Positions 28,939 to 39,222 are shown, numbered from the stretch's first letter. The stretch is 64,000 nucleotides of DNA from Paenibacillus alkalitolerans (GCF_016482785.1 NZ_JAEMXM010000008.1:1-64000), one strand, 5' to 3'. Notes: generated by a model from the letters alone, not told the origin. Program-made: numbers and translations.

Positions 28939-29244
28939 ATGGCAGAACAACAAAACGAACGTCCAGAGCGCACCGATCGCCCGGAGCGCGGGGACCGTCC
29001 GGAGCGCAAGTTCGGGGGCCGCGGCAAGCGCGGCGGCAAACGCCGTAAAGTTTGCTATTTCAAAGTGAACAAAATTACGCACATCGATTATAAAGATATC
29101 GAATTGCTGAAGAAGTTCATCAGCGAGCGCGGGAAAATTCTTCCGCGCCGTGTTACGGGTACTTCCGCGAAGTATCAGCGCGCATTGACAGTCGCGATCA
29201 AGCGTTCGCGCCAAATGGCGTTGCTTCCTTACACTACGGAGTAA
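28939..29244 (+). CDS. rpsR: Ribosomal protein bS18
   Basis: This 101-residue protein has the bS18 core [16 protein letters not shown] and [17 protein letters not shown]. It also has an unusual N-terminal extension of about 35 residues rich in PER and GG(R/K) repeats ([16 protein letters not shown]), which makes it longer than the ~79-residue Bacillus protein. Such extensions occur in Paenibacillaceae. AAAGGAG precedes ATG 28939. Confidence 0.96.
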   Translation: MAEQQNERPERTDRPERGDRPERKFGGRGKRGGKRRKVCYFKVNKITHIDYKDIELLKKFISERGKILPRRVTGTSAKYQRALTVAIKRSRQMALLPYTTE

Positions 29245-29255
29245 TCACACGTACG

Positions 29256-29289
29256 AAAACCGGTTCCGGATGGAATCGGTTTTTTTTAT
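29256..29289 (+). terminator. Terminator of rpsF-ssb-rpsR operon
   Basis: AACCGGTTCC pairs with GGAATCGGTT (one wobble), followed by eight T. Confidence 0.88.
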
Positions 29290-29319
29290 GTTAAAATAGA
29301 GCCAAGGGGTCGATGTGCA

Positions 29320-30372
29320 ATGAACCATCCTTTGGTTAAGGATTTATTGAGCTTATACATAGACGACGCAGTGGGTGAGGAGTCCAAACGGCTGATCGAG
29401 GCGCATGTCGCGGAATGTCCGGAGTGCCGGGCTTTGTTGGATCAGCTACGGTTTGAGCAGCAAACCGGATACGACTTTCCGGATGCAGAGCCGGAGGTCG
29501 AACCGGAGACCGGGACGCCTCCTTTCATCAGGCGTCTTAAGCGGTTGATCTTGCGGGCGGCGATCGTATGCGTAATTGCCGCCGTTGCGGTATTGGCCGT
29601 CGGTTGGTGGGGCGGACGGGAAGCGTCGGAGCACGAGAAACGGCTGGAGGACCAAGAACTGATCCGGATGGACAGCGATTTGTTGTTCCTCTCTCCGCCG
29701 CAAGAGCAGATGTTCCGGGAATCCGGCGTTCGCCTGGAGTTTCTTGAGAAACAATTCGCGCACGAACAAAGCCACATCCGCTACCGGTATACATGGGACG
29801 ATCCGGATATCGATTATGTTAGAGAAGATATTTATTGGCCCAATCATCTGGTGGTCATGGATCTGACTCATAATAAAGTATTGGAACGGTTAAATAACAC
29901 CAGCTCCACAGGGTACCACCAGGACGAAGAAATTTGGGAGCTTGAGGGAATCGAGCATGATACGAAGGAAGTCGGGGTCCAGCTTCCGAGCGTAGCCGTG
30001 TTTTATAAACCGGAGCCGTTCCGTAAGGATCTGAATCAACAAGGCGAAACCGAGATTAATCAAACGATTAGAATCCATAACATAGAATTCCTGATCGAAA
30101 AAGCGGAGGTAAGCCGGGATTACATTACAATCCATTACAGGCAGTTGGAGGATATCAAAAAGGTCGGATTGTATGTGCTCACCTTCCAAATAGCGGACCG
30201 TGAAGGTAACCAATGGAGCAAAGAACCTCTTATCGATTTTCAGACAGGGAAAAAGCGCAAAGCGACAATTCCGCGATACAAGGGGATGAAGGATCCCTTT
30301 CAGCTTCAAGTGGAGCATGGCGTGCTGATTATACCGGGCTTGCATTATAAATATTCGGTTTCTCAATCGTAA
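29320..30372 (+). CDS. zf-HC2 anti-sigma-like membrane protein
   Basis: This 350-residue protein has an N-terminal zinc-finger HC2 motif (HVAECPECRALL at about 29-40), typical of anti-sigma factors. One transmembrane segment follows at about 83-102, then a long extracytoplasmic domain I do not recognise. No sigma gene is directly upstream. The ECF gene 100 bp downstream has its own adjacent zf-HC2 partner, so this protein may be a second regulator of it or act elsewhere. Confidence 0.7.
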   Translation: MNHPLVKDLLSLYIDDAVGEESKRLIEAHVAECPECRALLDQLRFEQQTGYDFPDAEPEVEPETGTPPFIRRLKRLILRAAIVCVIAAVAVLAVGWWGGREASEHEKRLEDQELIRMDSDLLFLSPPQEQMFRESGVRLEFLEKQFAHEQSHIRYRYTWDDPDIDYVREDIYWPNHLVVMDLTHNKVLERLNNTSSTGYHQDEEIWELEGIEHDTKEVGVQLPSVAVFYKPEPFRKDLNQQGETEINQTIRIHNIEFLIEKAEVSRDYITIHYRQLEDIKKVGLYVLTFQIADREGNQWSKEPLIDFQTGKKRKATIPRYKGMKDPFQLQVEHGVLIIPGLHYKYSVSQS

Positions 30373-30375
30373 ACC

Positions 30376-30407
30376 TCTCGGCCGGCTTTCGGCCGATTTT
30401 TTTTTCA
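30376..30407 (+). terminator. Terminator after zf-HC2 gene
   Basis: TCGGCCG-GCTT-TCGGCCGA is followed by nine T. Confidence 0.9.
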
Positions 30408-30473
30408 TTCGAAGTGTAACTTTTCGGGCGTTTCAGTTACTACATTGGCGGAGGGAGAAAGGGGGGAACGCTC

Positions 30474-31034
30474 TTGTCTCTTTTCGATTGGTTTGGAAAA
30501 AAGAATGAAGCCGGCTTCAGCACGCTGGAGGAGGAACTGACGAGATTTTACCGGATGCACAGGAATATAGTCTATGCGTATTTTTTCCGAGTCACGGGAG
30601 ATCGGGAAGAGAGCGAAGAGCTGACCCAAGAGACGTTCTACCAGGCGGTGAAATCGATCCACAGGTTTAAGGGCAGGTCTTCCATGAAGACCTGGCTTCT
30701 TCAGATCGCCCGTAATATGTACCGCAATAAGGTTCGATCATGGGTGAAGGAGCGGAAATACCGGGACTTCGGCGAGATGGGGGAGTACGGTGATGAAACG
30801 TATAACCCACAGCGGATTGTAATGCAGCAAAATTCACGGCAAGAAGTGGTGCGTGCGTTTCAGCAATTGCCTATGGACTATCGCGAGGTTCTGGTGCTGA
30901 AGGAAATTGAAGGGCTTGCCCACGCCGACATAGCGCAAATACTCGGAAAAACGCCGCAAACGACAAAGGTACTCCTGCACCGGGCGAAACAGAAGCTGAG
31001 GGAACATTATCAAAGCGAGGTGCTTGAGAAGTGA
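30474..31034 (+). CDS. ECF-type RNA polymerase sigma factor
   Basis: This 186-residue sigma-70 family protein has region 2 (FFRVTGDREESEELTQETFYQAVKSIHRF, WLLQIARNMYRNK) and region 4 (LPMDYREVLVLKEIEGLAHADIAQILGKTPQTTKVLLHRAKQKL). Both regions are complete. The likely TTG start follows GGGGGG. The stop overlaps the downstream anti-sigma start, so the pair is coupled. The regulon cannot be read from the sequence. Confidence 0.9.
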   Translation: MSLFDWFGKKNEAGFSTLEEELTRFYRMHRNIVYAYFFRVTGDREESEELTQETFYQAVKSIHRFKGRSSMKTWLLQIARNMYRNKVRSWVKERKYRDFGEMGEYGDETYNPQRIVMQQNSRQEVVRAFQQLPMDYREVLVLKEIEGLAHADIAQILGKTPQTTKVLLHRAKQKLREHYQSEVLEK

Positions 31035-31342
31035 GAGGCCAATGCGAAATCATTCAGGATCTGCTGCCTCTTTATGTCGACGGAATGGTCAAGAAGGAAA
31101 CCGCCGTCTTCATCGACCGGCATTTGAGATGGTGCGCGAAGTGCGGAAAAGTGCGAACCGAGCTGATCCGAAACAAAAACTGGGAACCCGCATGCGCGAA
31201 AGCGCCGGAAGACAGACCGCACGTTCCTTCGGAGGAGGAGGAAAAATTCATCTTGTATATTCGAAGGTGGAAACGAAGGATGGGGCTGGCGTTTATCGGC
31301 ATAATTTCGCTCGGGTTCGCGGTCATGCGGTTATTGGAGTAA
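31031..31342 (+). CDS. zf-HC2 anti-sigma factor
   Basis: This 103-residue protein has CxxxHxxxCxxC-type residues in FIDRHLRWCAKCGKV (about 26-40) and a single C-terminal transmembrane helix (GLAFIGIISLGFAVM). The layout is that of a membrane-anchored ECF anti-sigma factor. GTG 31031 overlaps the sigma stop (GTGA), supporting stoichiometric co-expression. The extracytoplasmic tail is almost absent, so signal sensing may be indirect. Confidence 0.82.
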   Translation: MRGQCEIIQDLLPLYVDGMVKKETAVFIDRHLRWCAKCGKVRTELIRNKNWEPACAKAPEDRPHVPSEEEEKFILYIRRWKRRMGLAFIGIISLGFAVMRLLE

Positions 31343-31369
31343 AGACAGAAGGGAGAAACCGGACTCAAG

Positions 31370-32545
31370 ATGTTTATTTTGCAATTGATTATTATACTGG
31401 CTGCGGCGAAGCTCGCGGGGCATATCAGCGCCCGGCTTGGGCAGCCTACGGTGCTGGGACAGCTTCTTGCAGGCATACTGATCGGTCCCGCTGTGTTCGG
31501 TTGGGTGGAAAACAGCGATATCCTGAAAGAGTTAAGCACGATCGGAGTCATTCTTCTTATGTTTATCGCCGGGCTGGAGACGGACGTAAGAGAATTTAAA
31601 CGGAACGCCAAGGCCGCAAGCTATGTCGGATTCGGCGGCGTCATCATCCCCTTCGCAGGGGGTTACGCTTCGGGAGTGTGGCTGGGATTGGGCACCTTCG
31701 AGTCGATGTTCTTCGGCCTGGTTTTGACTGCAACAAGCGTAAGCATAACCGTGCAGGTACTGCGTGAGATGGGGAAGCTGAAGTCGAAGGAGGGCGTGGC
31801 GATTCTTGGCGCTGCGGTTTTGGACGACATATTGGTCATTGTCATGCTCGCGTTCTTGATGAGCTTCATGGGAAGCGACGTTAACGTAGGTTTAGTTCTA
31901 TTAAAGAAGTTTGTCTTTTTTGCCGCGGCTATTGTGCTGGTATGGAAAGTGTTGCCATGGGTCATGAATCGGCTGGCCCAGTTCAAGATTCCTCAGGCTC
32001 CGTTGGGGGCGGCCCTCCTGCTGTGCCTTGTCTTAGCGTATTTTGCGGAGTTAACCGGCGTAGCCGCCATAATCGGAGCTTATTTGGCCGGAATCGCGGT
32101 AGGATTGACCTCTTACGGTCATTCCGTCATGGAAAAGACGGAATCTGTCGGCTACGCCTTATTCGTCCCGGTATTTTTCATAAGCATCGGGTTTCACGCC
32201 CGGTTTGACGGGGTGGGCGAATATGTCTGGCTGCTGGTGCCTCTTTGCCTGCTGGCAGTATTGACGAAGCTCGTCGGCAGCGGTCTCGGCGCCCGGTTGG
32301 CAGGCTATGACTGGAGGAGCTCCATTGCGGTCGGTTCGGGGATGGTATCCCGCGGAGAGGTGGCCGTAATATTGGCTGCGCTCGGTTTGGAAAGCGGGCT
32401 GCTGGATCCCCCTCTCTTCACCGTGCTCATTATTTTGATTTTAGCTACGACAATCGCAGCGCCGCCGTTGCTGAAGCTGACCTTTTCCGGAAAGAAAACG
32501 GAAACCGCGGCGGTGAACAAAGACGGGGTGCCCATGAATCTGTAA
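31370..32545 (+). CDS. Monovalent cation:proton antiporter (CPA2 family)
   Basis: This 391-residue membrane protein has about 12 hydrophobic segments and the Na+/H+ exchanger fold: LGQPTVLGQLLAGILIGPAVFG near the N-terminus, AAVLDDILVIVMLAF with the ion-binding Asp pair, and SRGEVAVILAALGLE. It has no C-terminal TrkA-N domain. It follows the sigma/anti-sigma pair within 30 bp and could belong to that stress operon. Confidence 0.9.
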   Translation: MFILQLIIILAAAKLAGHISARLGQPTVLGQLLAGILIGPAVFGWVENSDILKELSTIGVILLMFIAGLETDVREFKRNAKAASYVGFGGVIIPFAGGYASGVWLGLGTFESMFFGLVLTATSVSITVQVLREMGKLKSKEGVAILGAAVLDDILVIVMLAFLMSFMGSDVNVGLVLLKKFVFFAAAIVLVWKVLPWVMNRLAQFKIPQAPLGAALLLCLVLAYFAELTGVAAIIGAYLAGIAVGLTSYGHSVMEKTESVGYALFVPVFFISIGFHARFDGVGEYVWLLVPLCLLAVLTKLVGSGLGARLAGYDWRSSIAVGSGMVSRGEVAVILAALGLESGLLDPPLFTVLIILILATTIAAPPLLKLTFSGKKTETAAVNKDGVPMNL

Positions 32546-32553
32546 AAGCTGAT

Positions 32554-32590
32554 GAACCGCCGGAGGACATGCCGGCGGTTCTTTCTTTGG
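32554..32590 (+). terminator. Terminator after antiporter
   Basis: AACCGCCGG pairs with CCGGCGGTT around an eight-base loop, followed by CTTTCTTT. Confidence 0.82.
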
Positions 32591-32729
32591 AAGCTATAGC
32601 TTCGGGCGGCGCTGTACCCTGCAGCGCGCCATGTTACGAAAAGAACGTAAATTTATGGTATAATGCAAGGATAAACGGTGTTGCCGTCAACATTGCGCAT
32701 TCCGACGTCAGACATGGGGAGTTAGGACG

Positions 32730-33038
32730 ATGCGGAACGATAAAGAGATGGATGTGGCCAAAAAAGCAAAAGTTATCGATTGGTTGAAAACGGAAATGTT
32801 GGATCAGATCGCCCATCTGTTTCGCGGACTTTGGGAAGGAAAACAAGAAAAAATTGCGGACAGTCTCGCCAGCCTCGTTGTGTCTTGTTATGTGCTTGCG
32901 CGCCGTATCGGGTTGTCATACAGAGATTTGGACCAAGCGATAGCCGATAAGATTCGGGCGCATGCGGAGGAAGAGCACCAACTGGAACAATGGTATGGAG
33001 ATATGTCCGCGTTGGAACGTCATATGGATGGAAGGTGA
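32730..33038 (+). CDS. MazG-like family protein
   Basis: This 102-residue all-helical MazG-like protein has KAKVIDWLKTEMLDQIAHLFRGL and the conserved EGKQEKIADSLASLVVSCYVLARRIG. Full MazG enzymes hydrolyse NTPs, but this short Bacillales family (beside yybS) is uncharacterised. The canonical EExxE metal motif is only partly present. The stop overlaps the in-frame start region of the next gene. Confidence 0.8.
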   Translation: MRNDKEMDVAKKAKVIDWLKTEMLDQIAHLFRGLWEGKQEKIADSLASLVVSCYVLARRIGLSYRDLDQAIADKIRAHAEEEHQLEQWYGDMSALERHMDGR

Positions 33039-33043
33039 ACCGA

Positions 33044-33973
33044 TTGTCGTCGGAACAACCGCGTGGAATGCGTCACGCGTTGACTTGGGGAATTCTTTAT
33101 TCAGTATTGCTTATCTCATTGGTAACACCGCTAATGGTGCTTACGTTTTGGTTTCTGTCGATCCCGGCCGTGATTCTTTATGTCAAGACAAATCGTGTCT
33201 TATTTTGGGGAACGATAACCGCATCGGTGCTTATCGGCGCCGGTTTTGCCGGTGGAGCAGCGGCACAGATCTTGATGTTGGCGCTATTCTCGCTAATCCC
33301 CGCTATTGTGATCGGAAACTCGTACCGTCGATTGCATTCGGCCCGCGTTGTGCTGACAAGGGGGACCGTGGCCTTCATCTCCATGTTCCTCGCTGTGTTG
33401 GTTATCGCTGCGTCGTTGGGATTTGAGTTGAATCCTTCGATCGATGCGACGGTTCGAGAGAGCATAGAAATATTGCCCGAAGCCGTCCGGCAAACACTTG
33501 CCGCGGAAGAAATTCGTTCGCTGGTACAATTGACGCAAATGCTTGTTCCGTTATATATTTTCGGAACATCGTTCTTTATGGCGGCCGTTACTCACGCGAT
33601 CGGCCGAAGAGTGTTGAACCGGCTCGGCGAAACGTTGGCCGGGTTGAAGCCGATACGACAGTGGAGATTGCCCAGAGCGTTCGTCTGGTATTACCTGATC
33701 GTATTGTTTGTAGACTTATTGACACCTGTTAAGAACGATTCGTTTTTTTCGACGGTAATCATGAATGTTGTTCCAATATTTATGTTTGTATTTGCCGTAC
33801 AAGGTATTGCGTTCCTGTTTTTCATCGCGGATGCGAAACGTTGGGGCCGATGGATTCCGTGGTTGAGGATCGCCCTCATTTTGCTTGTGCCTTATCTATT
33901 TTTCTCGGCGTTCAGCTTGCTTGGGGTAATCGATACCGCATTTCCGCTTCGCGAACGGATGCGAAAACATTAG
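33044..33973 (+). CDS. yybS: YybS family membrane protein (DUF2232)
   Basis: This protein of about 309 residues has eight or so transmembrane segments and matches the DUF2232/YybS family encoded upstream of gdpP in Bacillales. The start is uncertain. TTG 33044 has AAGGTGA five bases upstream, while GTG 33035 overlaps the mazG-like stop and ATG 33068 is also possible. YybS resembles S-components of transporters, but its function is not established. Confidence 0.85.
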   Translation: MSSEQPRGMRHALTWGILYSVLLISLVTPLMVLTFWFLSIPAVILYVKTNRVLFWGTITASVLIGAGFAGGAAAQILMLALFSLIPAIVIGNSYRRLHSARVVLTRGTVAFISMFLAVLVIAASLGFELNPSIDATVRESIEILPEAVRQTLAAEEIRSLVQLTQMLVPLYIFGTSFFMAAVTHAIGRRVLNRLGETLAGLKPIRQWRLPRAFVWYYLIVLFVDLLTPVKNDSFFSTVIMNVVPIFMFVFAVQGIAFLFFIADAKRWGRWIPWLRIALILLVPYLFFSAFSLLGVIDTAFPLRERMRKH

Positions 33974-33991
33974 GAAGGAGAGATGTCCGGC

Positions 33992-35953
33992 ATGCCGAAA
34001 TGGTTGAACCGTAAATGGCCCGGTCCGCAAACGATTTGGACATTGGCGGCATTCGCGGCGGTTTCCCTGGCTTTGTTTGCTTGGCATTGGGCGGCCGGTG
34101 CGGCCGGGTTGTTGGTTTTGTCGGCACTCGCGCACTATTCGATAAGGCAGGAACAACGGCAGCGCAAGGAGCTGCAATCATATATCGCAACCATATCGCA
34201 TCGGGTGAAACGGGCAACGAATGAACTGACCAATGAGATGCCGATCGGTATTGTTCTTTATGACGAAGATAAAAAAATCGAATGGCATAACCCTTATATT
34301 GCAAAAATGCTCGAGCGGGACACGCTGGTCGGGGAATCGGTGTTGGGGTTATGGCCGGCTTTAAAACCGCTGAAAGAAAAAGAGACCGTACAAGAGGTTT
34401 CCGTCGGCAAGCGCGTGTTTAAAGTTACCGCAAAGCCCGAAGAGCGGCTTCTTTATTTTACGGACGTTACTTCGCTGGCTGTGTTGTCCAAACGGTATGA
34501 AGAAGAAAAACTGGCGCTCGGAATATTGGTTCTCGATAACGTGGACGAAGTGACGCAAGGGATGGACGACCAGTCGCGCGGCATCGTGATGGCCAAAGTC
34601 GCGACCGTTATTAACGAATGGTCCGCCCGCAATCAAATCTATTTGCGCCGGACGGCTTCGGATCGGTACTTATTGTTGATGAACCAAAAGGCGCTAAACC
34701 AACAAGAGCAAGCCAGGTTCGACGTATTGGACGAGGTGCGCGATGCGACAAGCCATTTGAAGCTGCCCATGACGTTGAGCATCGGTGTCGCGTCCGGTGC
34801 CGACAACTTGGTAGAGCTTGGCCAGCTGGCGCAGTCGAGTTTGGATATGGCGCTCGGCCGCGGCGGAGACCAGGTAGCCGTAAAAGTGGGGCAGAAGATC
34901 AACTTTTACGGCGGACGAACGAATGCAGTGGAGAAGCGTACGCGGGTACGCGCCCGAGTCGTGTCGCATGCGCTGCGCGATTTAATTAGAGATAGCGACA
35001 AAGTTGTCATCATGGGACATAAGATTCCGGACACCGATGCGATCGGAGCCGCGATCGGAGTGATGAAGGCTGCTGAAACGTTCGGAAAAGAAGCATATAT
35101 CGTTCTTGAAGGCGTCAATCCGTCGATACACCGCTTAATGGAGCTTATTTACGAGGATGAGGATCTAAGCAGGAAGTTCGTTTCACCGGAAGAAGCGCTG
35201 CAGATCACGACGGGCCGCACGTTAGCGGTGGTCGTGGACACGCACAAAGCTTCGCTTGTGGCCGAACCGAAGCTGCTCGCATTGACGAGCCGCCTTGTCG
35301 TCGTCGATCACCACCGGCGCGGCGAGGATTTTCTCAGCGAAGCGATGTTGATTTATATGGAGCCGTACGCATCGTCCACATGCGAGCTTGTGACGGAGCT
35401 GCTGCAGTACATCCATGAGGGCCTGACGCTCGGTGTCTTGGAAGCTACGGTGCTTCTTGCGGGCATCGTCACCGATACGAAGAGCTTCTCGGTCCGCACA
35501 GGCGCCCGGACGTTCGAAGCGGCGTCGTTCCTGCGCCGCAGCGGCGCAGATTCGGAACTCATACAGCGGTTAATGAAAGACGACTTAACCGGATATCTGA
35601 TGAAGGCGAGTATTATTCGTCATGCCCGCATCGTACATGAGCATTTCGCTGTGGCGGTTACGGAGCCGGGTCAGAAATACCCGCAGCTGCTTATAGCGCA
35701 GGTGGCGGACACGCTGCTGAACATGCAGGGGATCGTCGCCTCGTTCGTCGTAAGCGAGCGGCCGGACGGATTGATCGGCATCAGCGCGCGGTCGATGGGG
35801 CAGGTCAACGTTCAGCTCCTAATGGAGCAGCTCGGCGGGGGAGGCCATTTGACGAATGCCGCCGCGCAAGTTGAGGGTACGCTTGCGCAAGTAAGCGGGC
35901 GTTTGCTCGCTTTGTTGAATGAAATTGAAGATCGGGAGGGGATTTTCGAATGA
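33992..35953 (+). CDS. gdpP: Cyclic-di-AMP phosphodiesterase GdpP
   Basis: GdpP (YybT) hydrolyses c-di-AMP and controls potassium and cell-wall homeostasis and beta-lactam tolerance. The ~653-residue protein has two N-terminal transmembrane helices, a PAS-like domain and a degenerate GGDEF domain (about 160-300). The DHH/DHHA1 catalytic unit has [27 protein letters not shown] and [12 protein letters not shown], all intact. ATG 33983 is only two bases from the GGAG, so ATG 33992 is preferred. It overlaps rplI by four bases. Confidence 0.94.
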   Translation: MPKWLNRKWPGPQTIWTLAAFAAVSLALFAWHWAAGAAGLLVLSALAHYSIRQEQRQRKELQSYIATISHRVKRATNELTNEMPIGIVLYDEDKKIEWHNPYIAKMLERDTLVGESVLGLWPALKPLKEKETVQEVSVGKRVFKVTAKPEERLLYFTDVTSLAVLSKRYEEEKLALGILVLDNVDEVTQGMDDQSRGIVMAKVATVINEWSARNQIYLRRTASDRYLLLMNQKALNQQEQARFDVLDEVRDATSHLKLPMTLSIGVASGADNLVELGQLAQSSLDMALGRGGDQVAVKVGQKINFYGGRTNAVEKRTRVRARVVSHALRDLIRDSDKVVIMGHKIPDTDAIGAAIGVMKAAETFGKEAYIVLEGVNPSIHRLMELIYEDEDLSRKFVSPEEALQITTGRTLAVVVDTHKASLVAEPKLLALTSRLVVVDHHRRGEDFLSEAMLIYMEPYASSTCELVTELLQYIHEGLTLGVLEATVLLAGIVTDTKSFSVRTGARTFEAASFLRRSGADSELIQRLMKDDLTGYLMKASIIRHARIVHEHFAVAVTEPGQKYPQLLIAQVADTLLNMQGIVASFVVSERPDGLIGISARSMGQVNVQLLMEQLGGGGHLTNAAAQVEGTLAQVSGRLLALLNEIEDREGIFE

Positions 35954-36396
35954 AAGTCATTTTCTTAAAAGATGTGAAGGGCCAAGGCAAAAAGGGCGAA
36001 GTGAAAGAGGTTTCCGAAGGATACGCTTTGAATTTTTTAATTCCGAAAGGATTCGTGAAGCCTGCTTCCGAAGGAAACATAAAGACGCTTGAAAATCAAA
36101 AACAAGCCGAAGTTCGGCGCAAAGAGCAGGAGAAAGAGGACGCTGTCGAGCTTGGCAAGAAGCTGGAGCAATTGACGGTCGTCCTTCGTTCCAAAGCGGG
36201 GGAAGGCGGCCGGCTGTTCGGATCCATTACGAATAAACAAATCGCGGAAGAGCTTGAGAAGATGAAATACAAGCTCGACAAGCGCAAGATCGTCCTCGAT
36301 GAACCGATCCGCACGTTAGGCGTTACCAGCGTGCCGGTGAAGCTGCATCCGGAAGTGACGGCAACGTTGAAAGTTCAAGTGTTAGAAGGGCAATAA
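35950..36396 (+). CDS. rplI: Ribosomal protein bL9
   Basis: This 148-residue protein begins [21 protein letters not shown], the bL9 N-terminal domain. A long connecting helix (about 45-75) and a C-terminal rRNA-binding domain ([14 protein letters not shown]) follow. It is translationally coupled to gdpP through an ATGA overlap. Confidence 0.97.
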   Translation: MKVIFLKDVKGQGKKGEVKEVSEGYALNFLIPKGFVKPASEGNIKTLENQKQAEVRRKEQEKEDAVELGKKLEQLTVVLRSKAGEGGRLFGSITNKQIAEELEKMKYKLDKRKIVLDEPIRTLGVTSVPVKLHPEVTATLKVQVLEGQ

Positions 36397-36397
36397 T

Positions 36398-37762
36398 ATG
36401 AACGGCGAATTTAATTTCGACAGAATTCCTCCTCAAAACCTGGAAGCCGAGCAAGCCGTGCTCGGAGCCGTGTTGTTGGATAGCGTAACCCTTATTACGG
36501 TAATGGAGCTGCTGCGTCCGGAAGATTTTTACCGGGAAGCGCACCGCCGTATTTACGAATCGATGGTCGATCTCAACGGCGAGAATGAGCCCGTCGACCT
36601 CATCACTTTGGCGACAAAGCTTCAGTCCAAGCAGCAGCTTGAGGAAGTCGGCGGCATCAAGTATTTGACGGAGCTGGCAAGTGCGGTTCCGACTGCGGCG
36701 AACGTTCATTATTATGCGAAGATCGTTGAAGAGAAGGCGATTCTCCGCAAGCTCATCCGCACGGCTACCGAGATCGTGACCAACGGTTATGCAGGCGCCG
36801 AGGACGTTCAAGATTTGCTGGGAGAAGCGGAGCAGCGCATTCTTGAAATATCGAATCGAAAATCCGGCTCCGGCTTCGTATCGATCAGGGATGTTCTCAT
36901 GGAAGTGTTTGAAAGGGTCGAAACTCTGTACAACCAGCGCGGCGGCACGACAGGCATTCCCTCCGGATTCCCGGATCTCGACAGAATGACCGCAGGCTTT
37001 CAACGCAACGACCTTATTATCGTCGCCGCCCGTCCTTCAGTGGGCAAAACCGCCTTCGCGTTGAACGTCGCGCAGAACGTCGCGGTACGGGCGAAAGAGA
37101 CGGTCGCGATTTTCTCTCTGGAGATGTCGGCGGCTCAGCTAGTGCAGCGTATTATTTGCGCCGAAGCGAATGTTGACGCTGGCCGCATGCGTACCGGCCA
37201 TCTTGAAGGCGATGACTGGGAGAAGCTTACGATGGCGATCGGCACGCTGTCCGAAGCCGAAATTTACATTGACGACACGCCCGCAATCACGGTAGCCGAC
37301 ATCCGCGCAAAATGCCGCAGGTTGAAGAAAGAGAAGGGTCTTGGCATGATTCTGATCGACTATCTTCAGTTGATCGCAGGCCGGGGCAAGGCGGGGGAAA
37401 ACCGTCAGCAGGAAGTTTCTGAAATATCCCGGACGCTGAAACAAATCGCCCGTGAGCTGGAAGTTCCCGTCATCGCGTTGTCGCAGTTAAGCCGGGGGGT
37501 CGAGCAGCGGCAGGACAAGCGCCCGATGATGTCCGACCTTCGCGAATCCGGTTCCATCGAGCAGGATGCGGATATCGTCGCGTTCTTGTACCGCGATGAT
37601 TATTACAATCAAGATTCGGAGAAAAAGAATATTATCGAGATTATAATCGCCAAGCAGCGTAACGGTCCTGTGGGAACCGTGGAGCTGGTGTTCCTGAAGA
37701 GCTTCAACAAATTTGTGTCTCTCGATAAAAACCACCCGGATTCAATGCCGGCCGCGATTTGA
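36398..37762 (+). CDS. dnaB: Replicative DNA helicase DnaB (DnaC in Bacillus)
   Basis: This 454-residue hexameric helicase has the N-terminal domain IPPQNLEAEQAVLGAVLLD. The RecA-like domain carries Walker A ARPSVGKTAFALNVA and Walker B MILIDYLQLI, followed by the arginine-finger region RESGSIEQDADIVAFLYRDDYY. No intein is present. It lies one base downstream of rplI in the same operon. Confidence 0.97.
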   Translation: MNGEFNFDRIPPQNLEAEQAVLGAVLLDSVTLITVMELLRPEDFYREAHRRIYESMVDLNGENEPVDLITLATKLQSKQQLEEVGGIKYLTELASAVPTAANVHYYAKIVEEKAILRKLIRTATEIVTNGYAGAEDVQDLLGEAEQRILEISNRKSGSGFVSIRDVLMEVFERVETLYNQRGGTTGIPSGFPDLDRMTAGFQRNDLIIVAARPSVGKTAFALNVAQNVAVRAKETVAIFSLEMSAAQLVQRIICAEANVDAGRMRTGHLEGDDWEKLTMAIGTLSEAEIYIDDTPAITVADIRAKCRRLKKEKGLGMILIDYLQLIAGRGKAGENRQQEVSEISRTLKQIARELEVPVIALSQLSRGVEQRQDKRPMMSDLRESGSIEQDADIVAFLYRDDYYNQDSEKKNIIEIIIAKQRNGPVGTVELVFLKSFNKFVSLDKNHPDSMPAAI

Positions 37763-37783
37763 TCTCGTAAACAATGACAATTG

Positions 37784-37826
37784 CCGAATGTTTATGCGGG
37801 TATTCGCATAATCGTTCGGTTTTTCA
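37784..37826 (+). terminator. Terminator after dnaB
   Basis: CCGAA-tgt-TTATGCG pairs with CGCATAA-tcg-TTCGG, followed by a T run. Confidence 0.88.
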
Positions 37827-37856
37827 TTGACTTACAATGGTCTGCGTTGGTAAACT
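37827..37856 (+). promoter_or_regulatory. Probable purA promoter
   Basis: TTGACT (37827-37832) and TAAACT (37851-37856) are 18 bases apart, about 40 bp upstream of the purA start. I see no purine-riboswitch fold in the short leader. Confidence 0.7.
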
Positions 37857-37895
37857 AATTATGCTTCTCAATATGAACCCGAAGGGGGAACGCTC

Positions 37896-39182
37896 ATGTC
37901 GACGGTCGTTGTGGTAGGTACGCAATGGGGAGACGAGGGCAAAGGCAAAATTACGGATTATCTTGCCGAGACGGCGGAAGTGATCGCCCGGTATCAAGGA
38001 GGAAACAATGCCGGTCATACGATTATGATCGGAAACAAGAAATATAAATTGACTATGGTGCCATCGGGTATTTTTTATAAAGAAAAGCGCTGCGTGATCG
38101 GGAACGGAATGGTGATCAACCCGAAAGCGCTTATTGAGGAAATCGAGTACATTCACGAGAACGGGTTTTCGACAATTAATCTAAAAATAAGCGACCGTGC
38201 GCATCTTATTATGCCGTACCATCTCGTCCTTGACGGCCTGGAAGAAGAACGGAAGGGCGCAGAGAAGATCGGCACGACGCGCAAAGGCATCGGCCCGGCT
38301 TATATGGATAAAGCCGCCCGCAGCGGCATCAGAATCGGCGATCTGATGGATGCCGACGAGTTCGAGCGGAAGCTGCGCCGCATCATGGAAGACAAAAACC
38401 GGCTGTTGGCGCAAGTATACGGATCTCCTGCTCTCGATACTGAGGAGATTCTGAAGGAATATTTGGGCTATGCGGAATTTCTGCGCCCTTATGTTACGGA
38501 CACATCGATTGTATTGAACGACGCCATCGATGAAGGCCGCCGCGTTCTGTTCGAAGGGGCGCAAGGCGTAATGCTCGATATCGACCATGGCACATATCCG
38601 TTCGTAACGTCATCGAATCCGTCCGCAGGCGGCGTGTGCATCGGCTCCGGAGTCGGTCCGACCAAGATTCATCAGGTCATTGGCGTAGCCAAAGCATACA
38701 CCACCCGTGTGGGCGACGGCCCGTTTCCGACCGAGCTTCATAACGAAACCGGCGACAATATACGCGAGCGCGGCCATGAATACGGCACCGTTACCGGGCG
38801 TCCGCGCAGAGTCGGCTGGTTCGACAGCGTCGTGGTGCGCCACGCGCGGCGGGTAAGCGGAATAACCGGGCTGTCGCTCAATTCTTTGGACGTTCTAAGC
38901 GGGCTGGACACGGTCAAGATTTGCACCGGATACCGGTACAAGGGAGAAGTTATCGACTATTACCCGTCGAATTTGCGCGTGCTTGCCGAATGCGAAGCGG
39001 TTTATGAAGAGCTTCCGGGATGGCACGAGGATTTGTCGTCCGTCCGCTCCCTGGATGAGCTGCCGCCTAACGCGCGCCATTATGTGGAACGGGTTTCGCA
39101 GCTGACGGGAATTCCGATCTCGATCTTCTCCGTCGGGCGCAACCGCGAGCAGACAAATCTGGTTCGCCCCGTATATGCTTGA
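37896..39182 (+). CDS. purA: Adenylosuccinate synthetase
   Basis: PurA converts IMP and aspartate to adenylosuccinate with GTP. The 428-residue protein has the P-loop [15 protein letters not shown] near the N-terminus, the catalytic His in NNAGHTI, and the conserved GVGPTKI...[12 protein letters not shown] stretches. It has its own promoter and terminator, as in Bacillus. Confidence 0.97.
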   Translation: MSTVVVVGTQWGDEGKGKITDYLAETAEVIARYQGGNNAGHTIMIGNKKYKLTMVPSGIFYKEKRCVIGNGMVINPKALIEEIEYIHENGFSTINLKISDRAHLIMPYHLVLDGLEEERKGAEKIGTTRKGIGPAYMDKAARSGIRIGDLMDADEFERKLRRIMEDKNRLLAQVYGSPALDTEEILKEYLGYAEFLRPYVTDTSIVLNDAIDEGRRVLFEGAQGVMLDIDHGTYPFVTSSNPSAGGVCIGSGVGPTKIHQVIGVAKAYTTRVGDGPFPTELHNETGDNIRERGHEYGTVTGRPRRVGWFDSVVVRHARRVSGITGLSLNSLDVLSGLDTVKICTGYRYKGEVIDYYPSNLRVLAECEAVYEELPGWHEDLSSVRSLDELPPNARHYVERVSQLTGIPISIFSVGRNREQTNLVRPVYA

Positions 39183-39187
39183 ACACG

Positions 39188-39222
39188 CAAGCCCTCGAGG
39201 AGCTCCTCGGGGGTTTTTCTAT
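39188..39222 (+). terminator. Terminator after purA
   Basis: CCCTCGAGGAGCTCCTCGGGGG folds on itself and is followed by five T. Confidence 0.85.

Noticed and set aside
37856-37895. Purine riboswitch before purA
   Set aside because: The leader is only about 40 bases and lacks the three-way junction.
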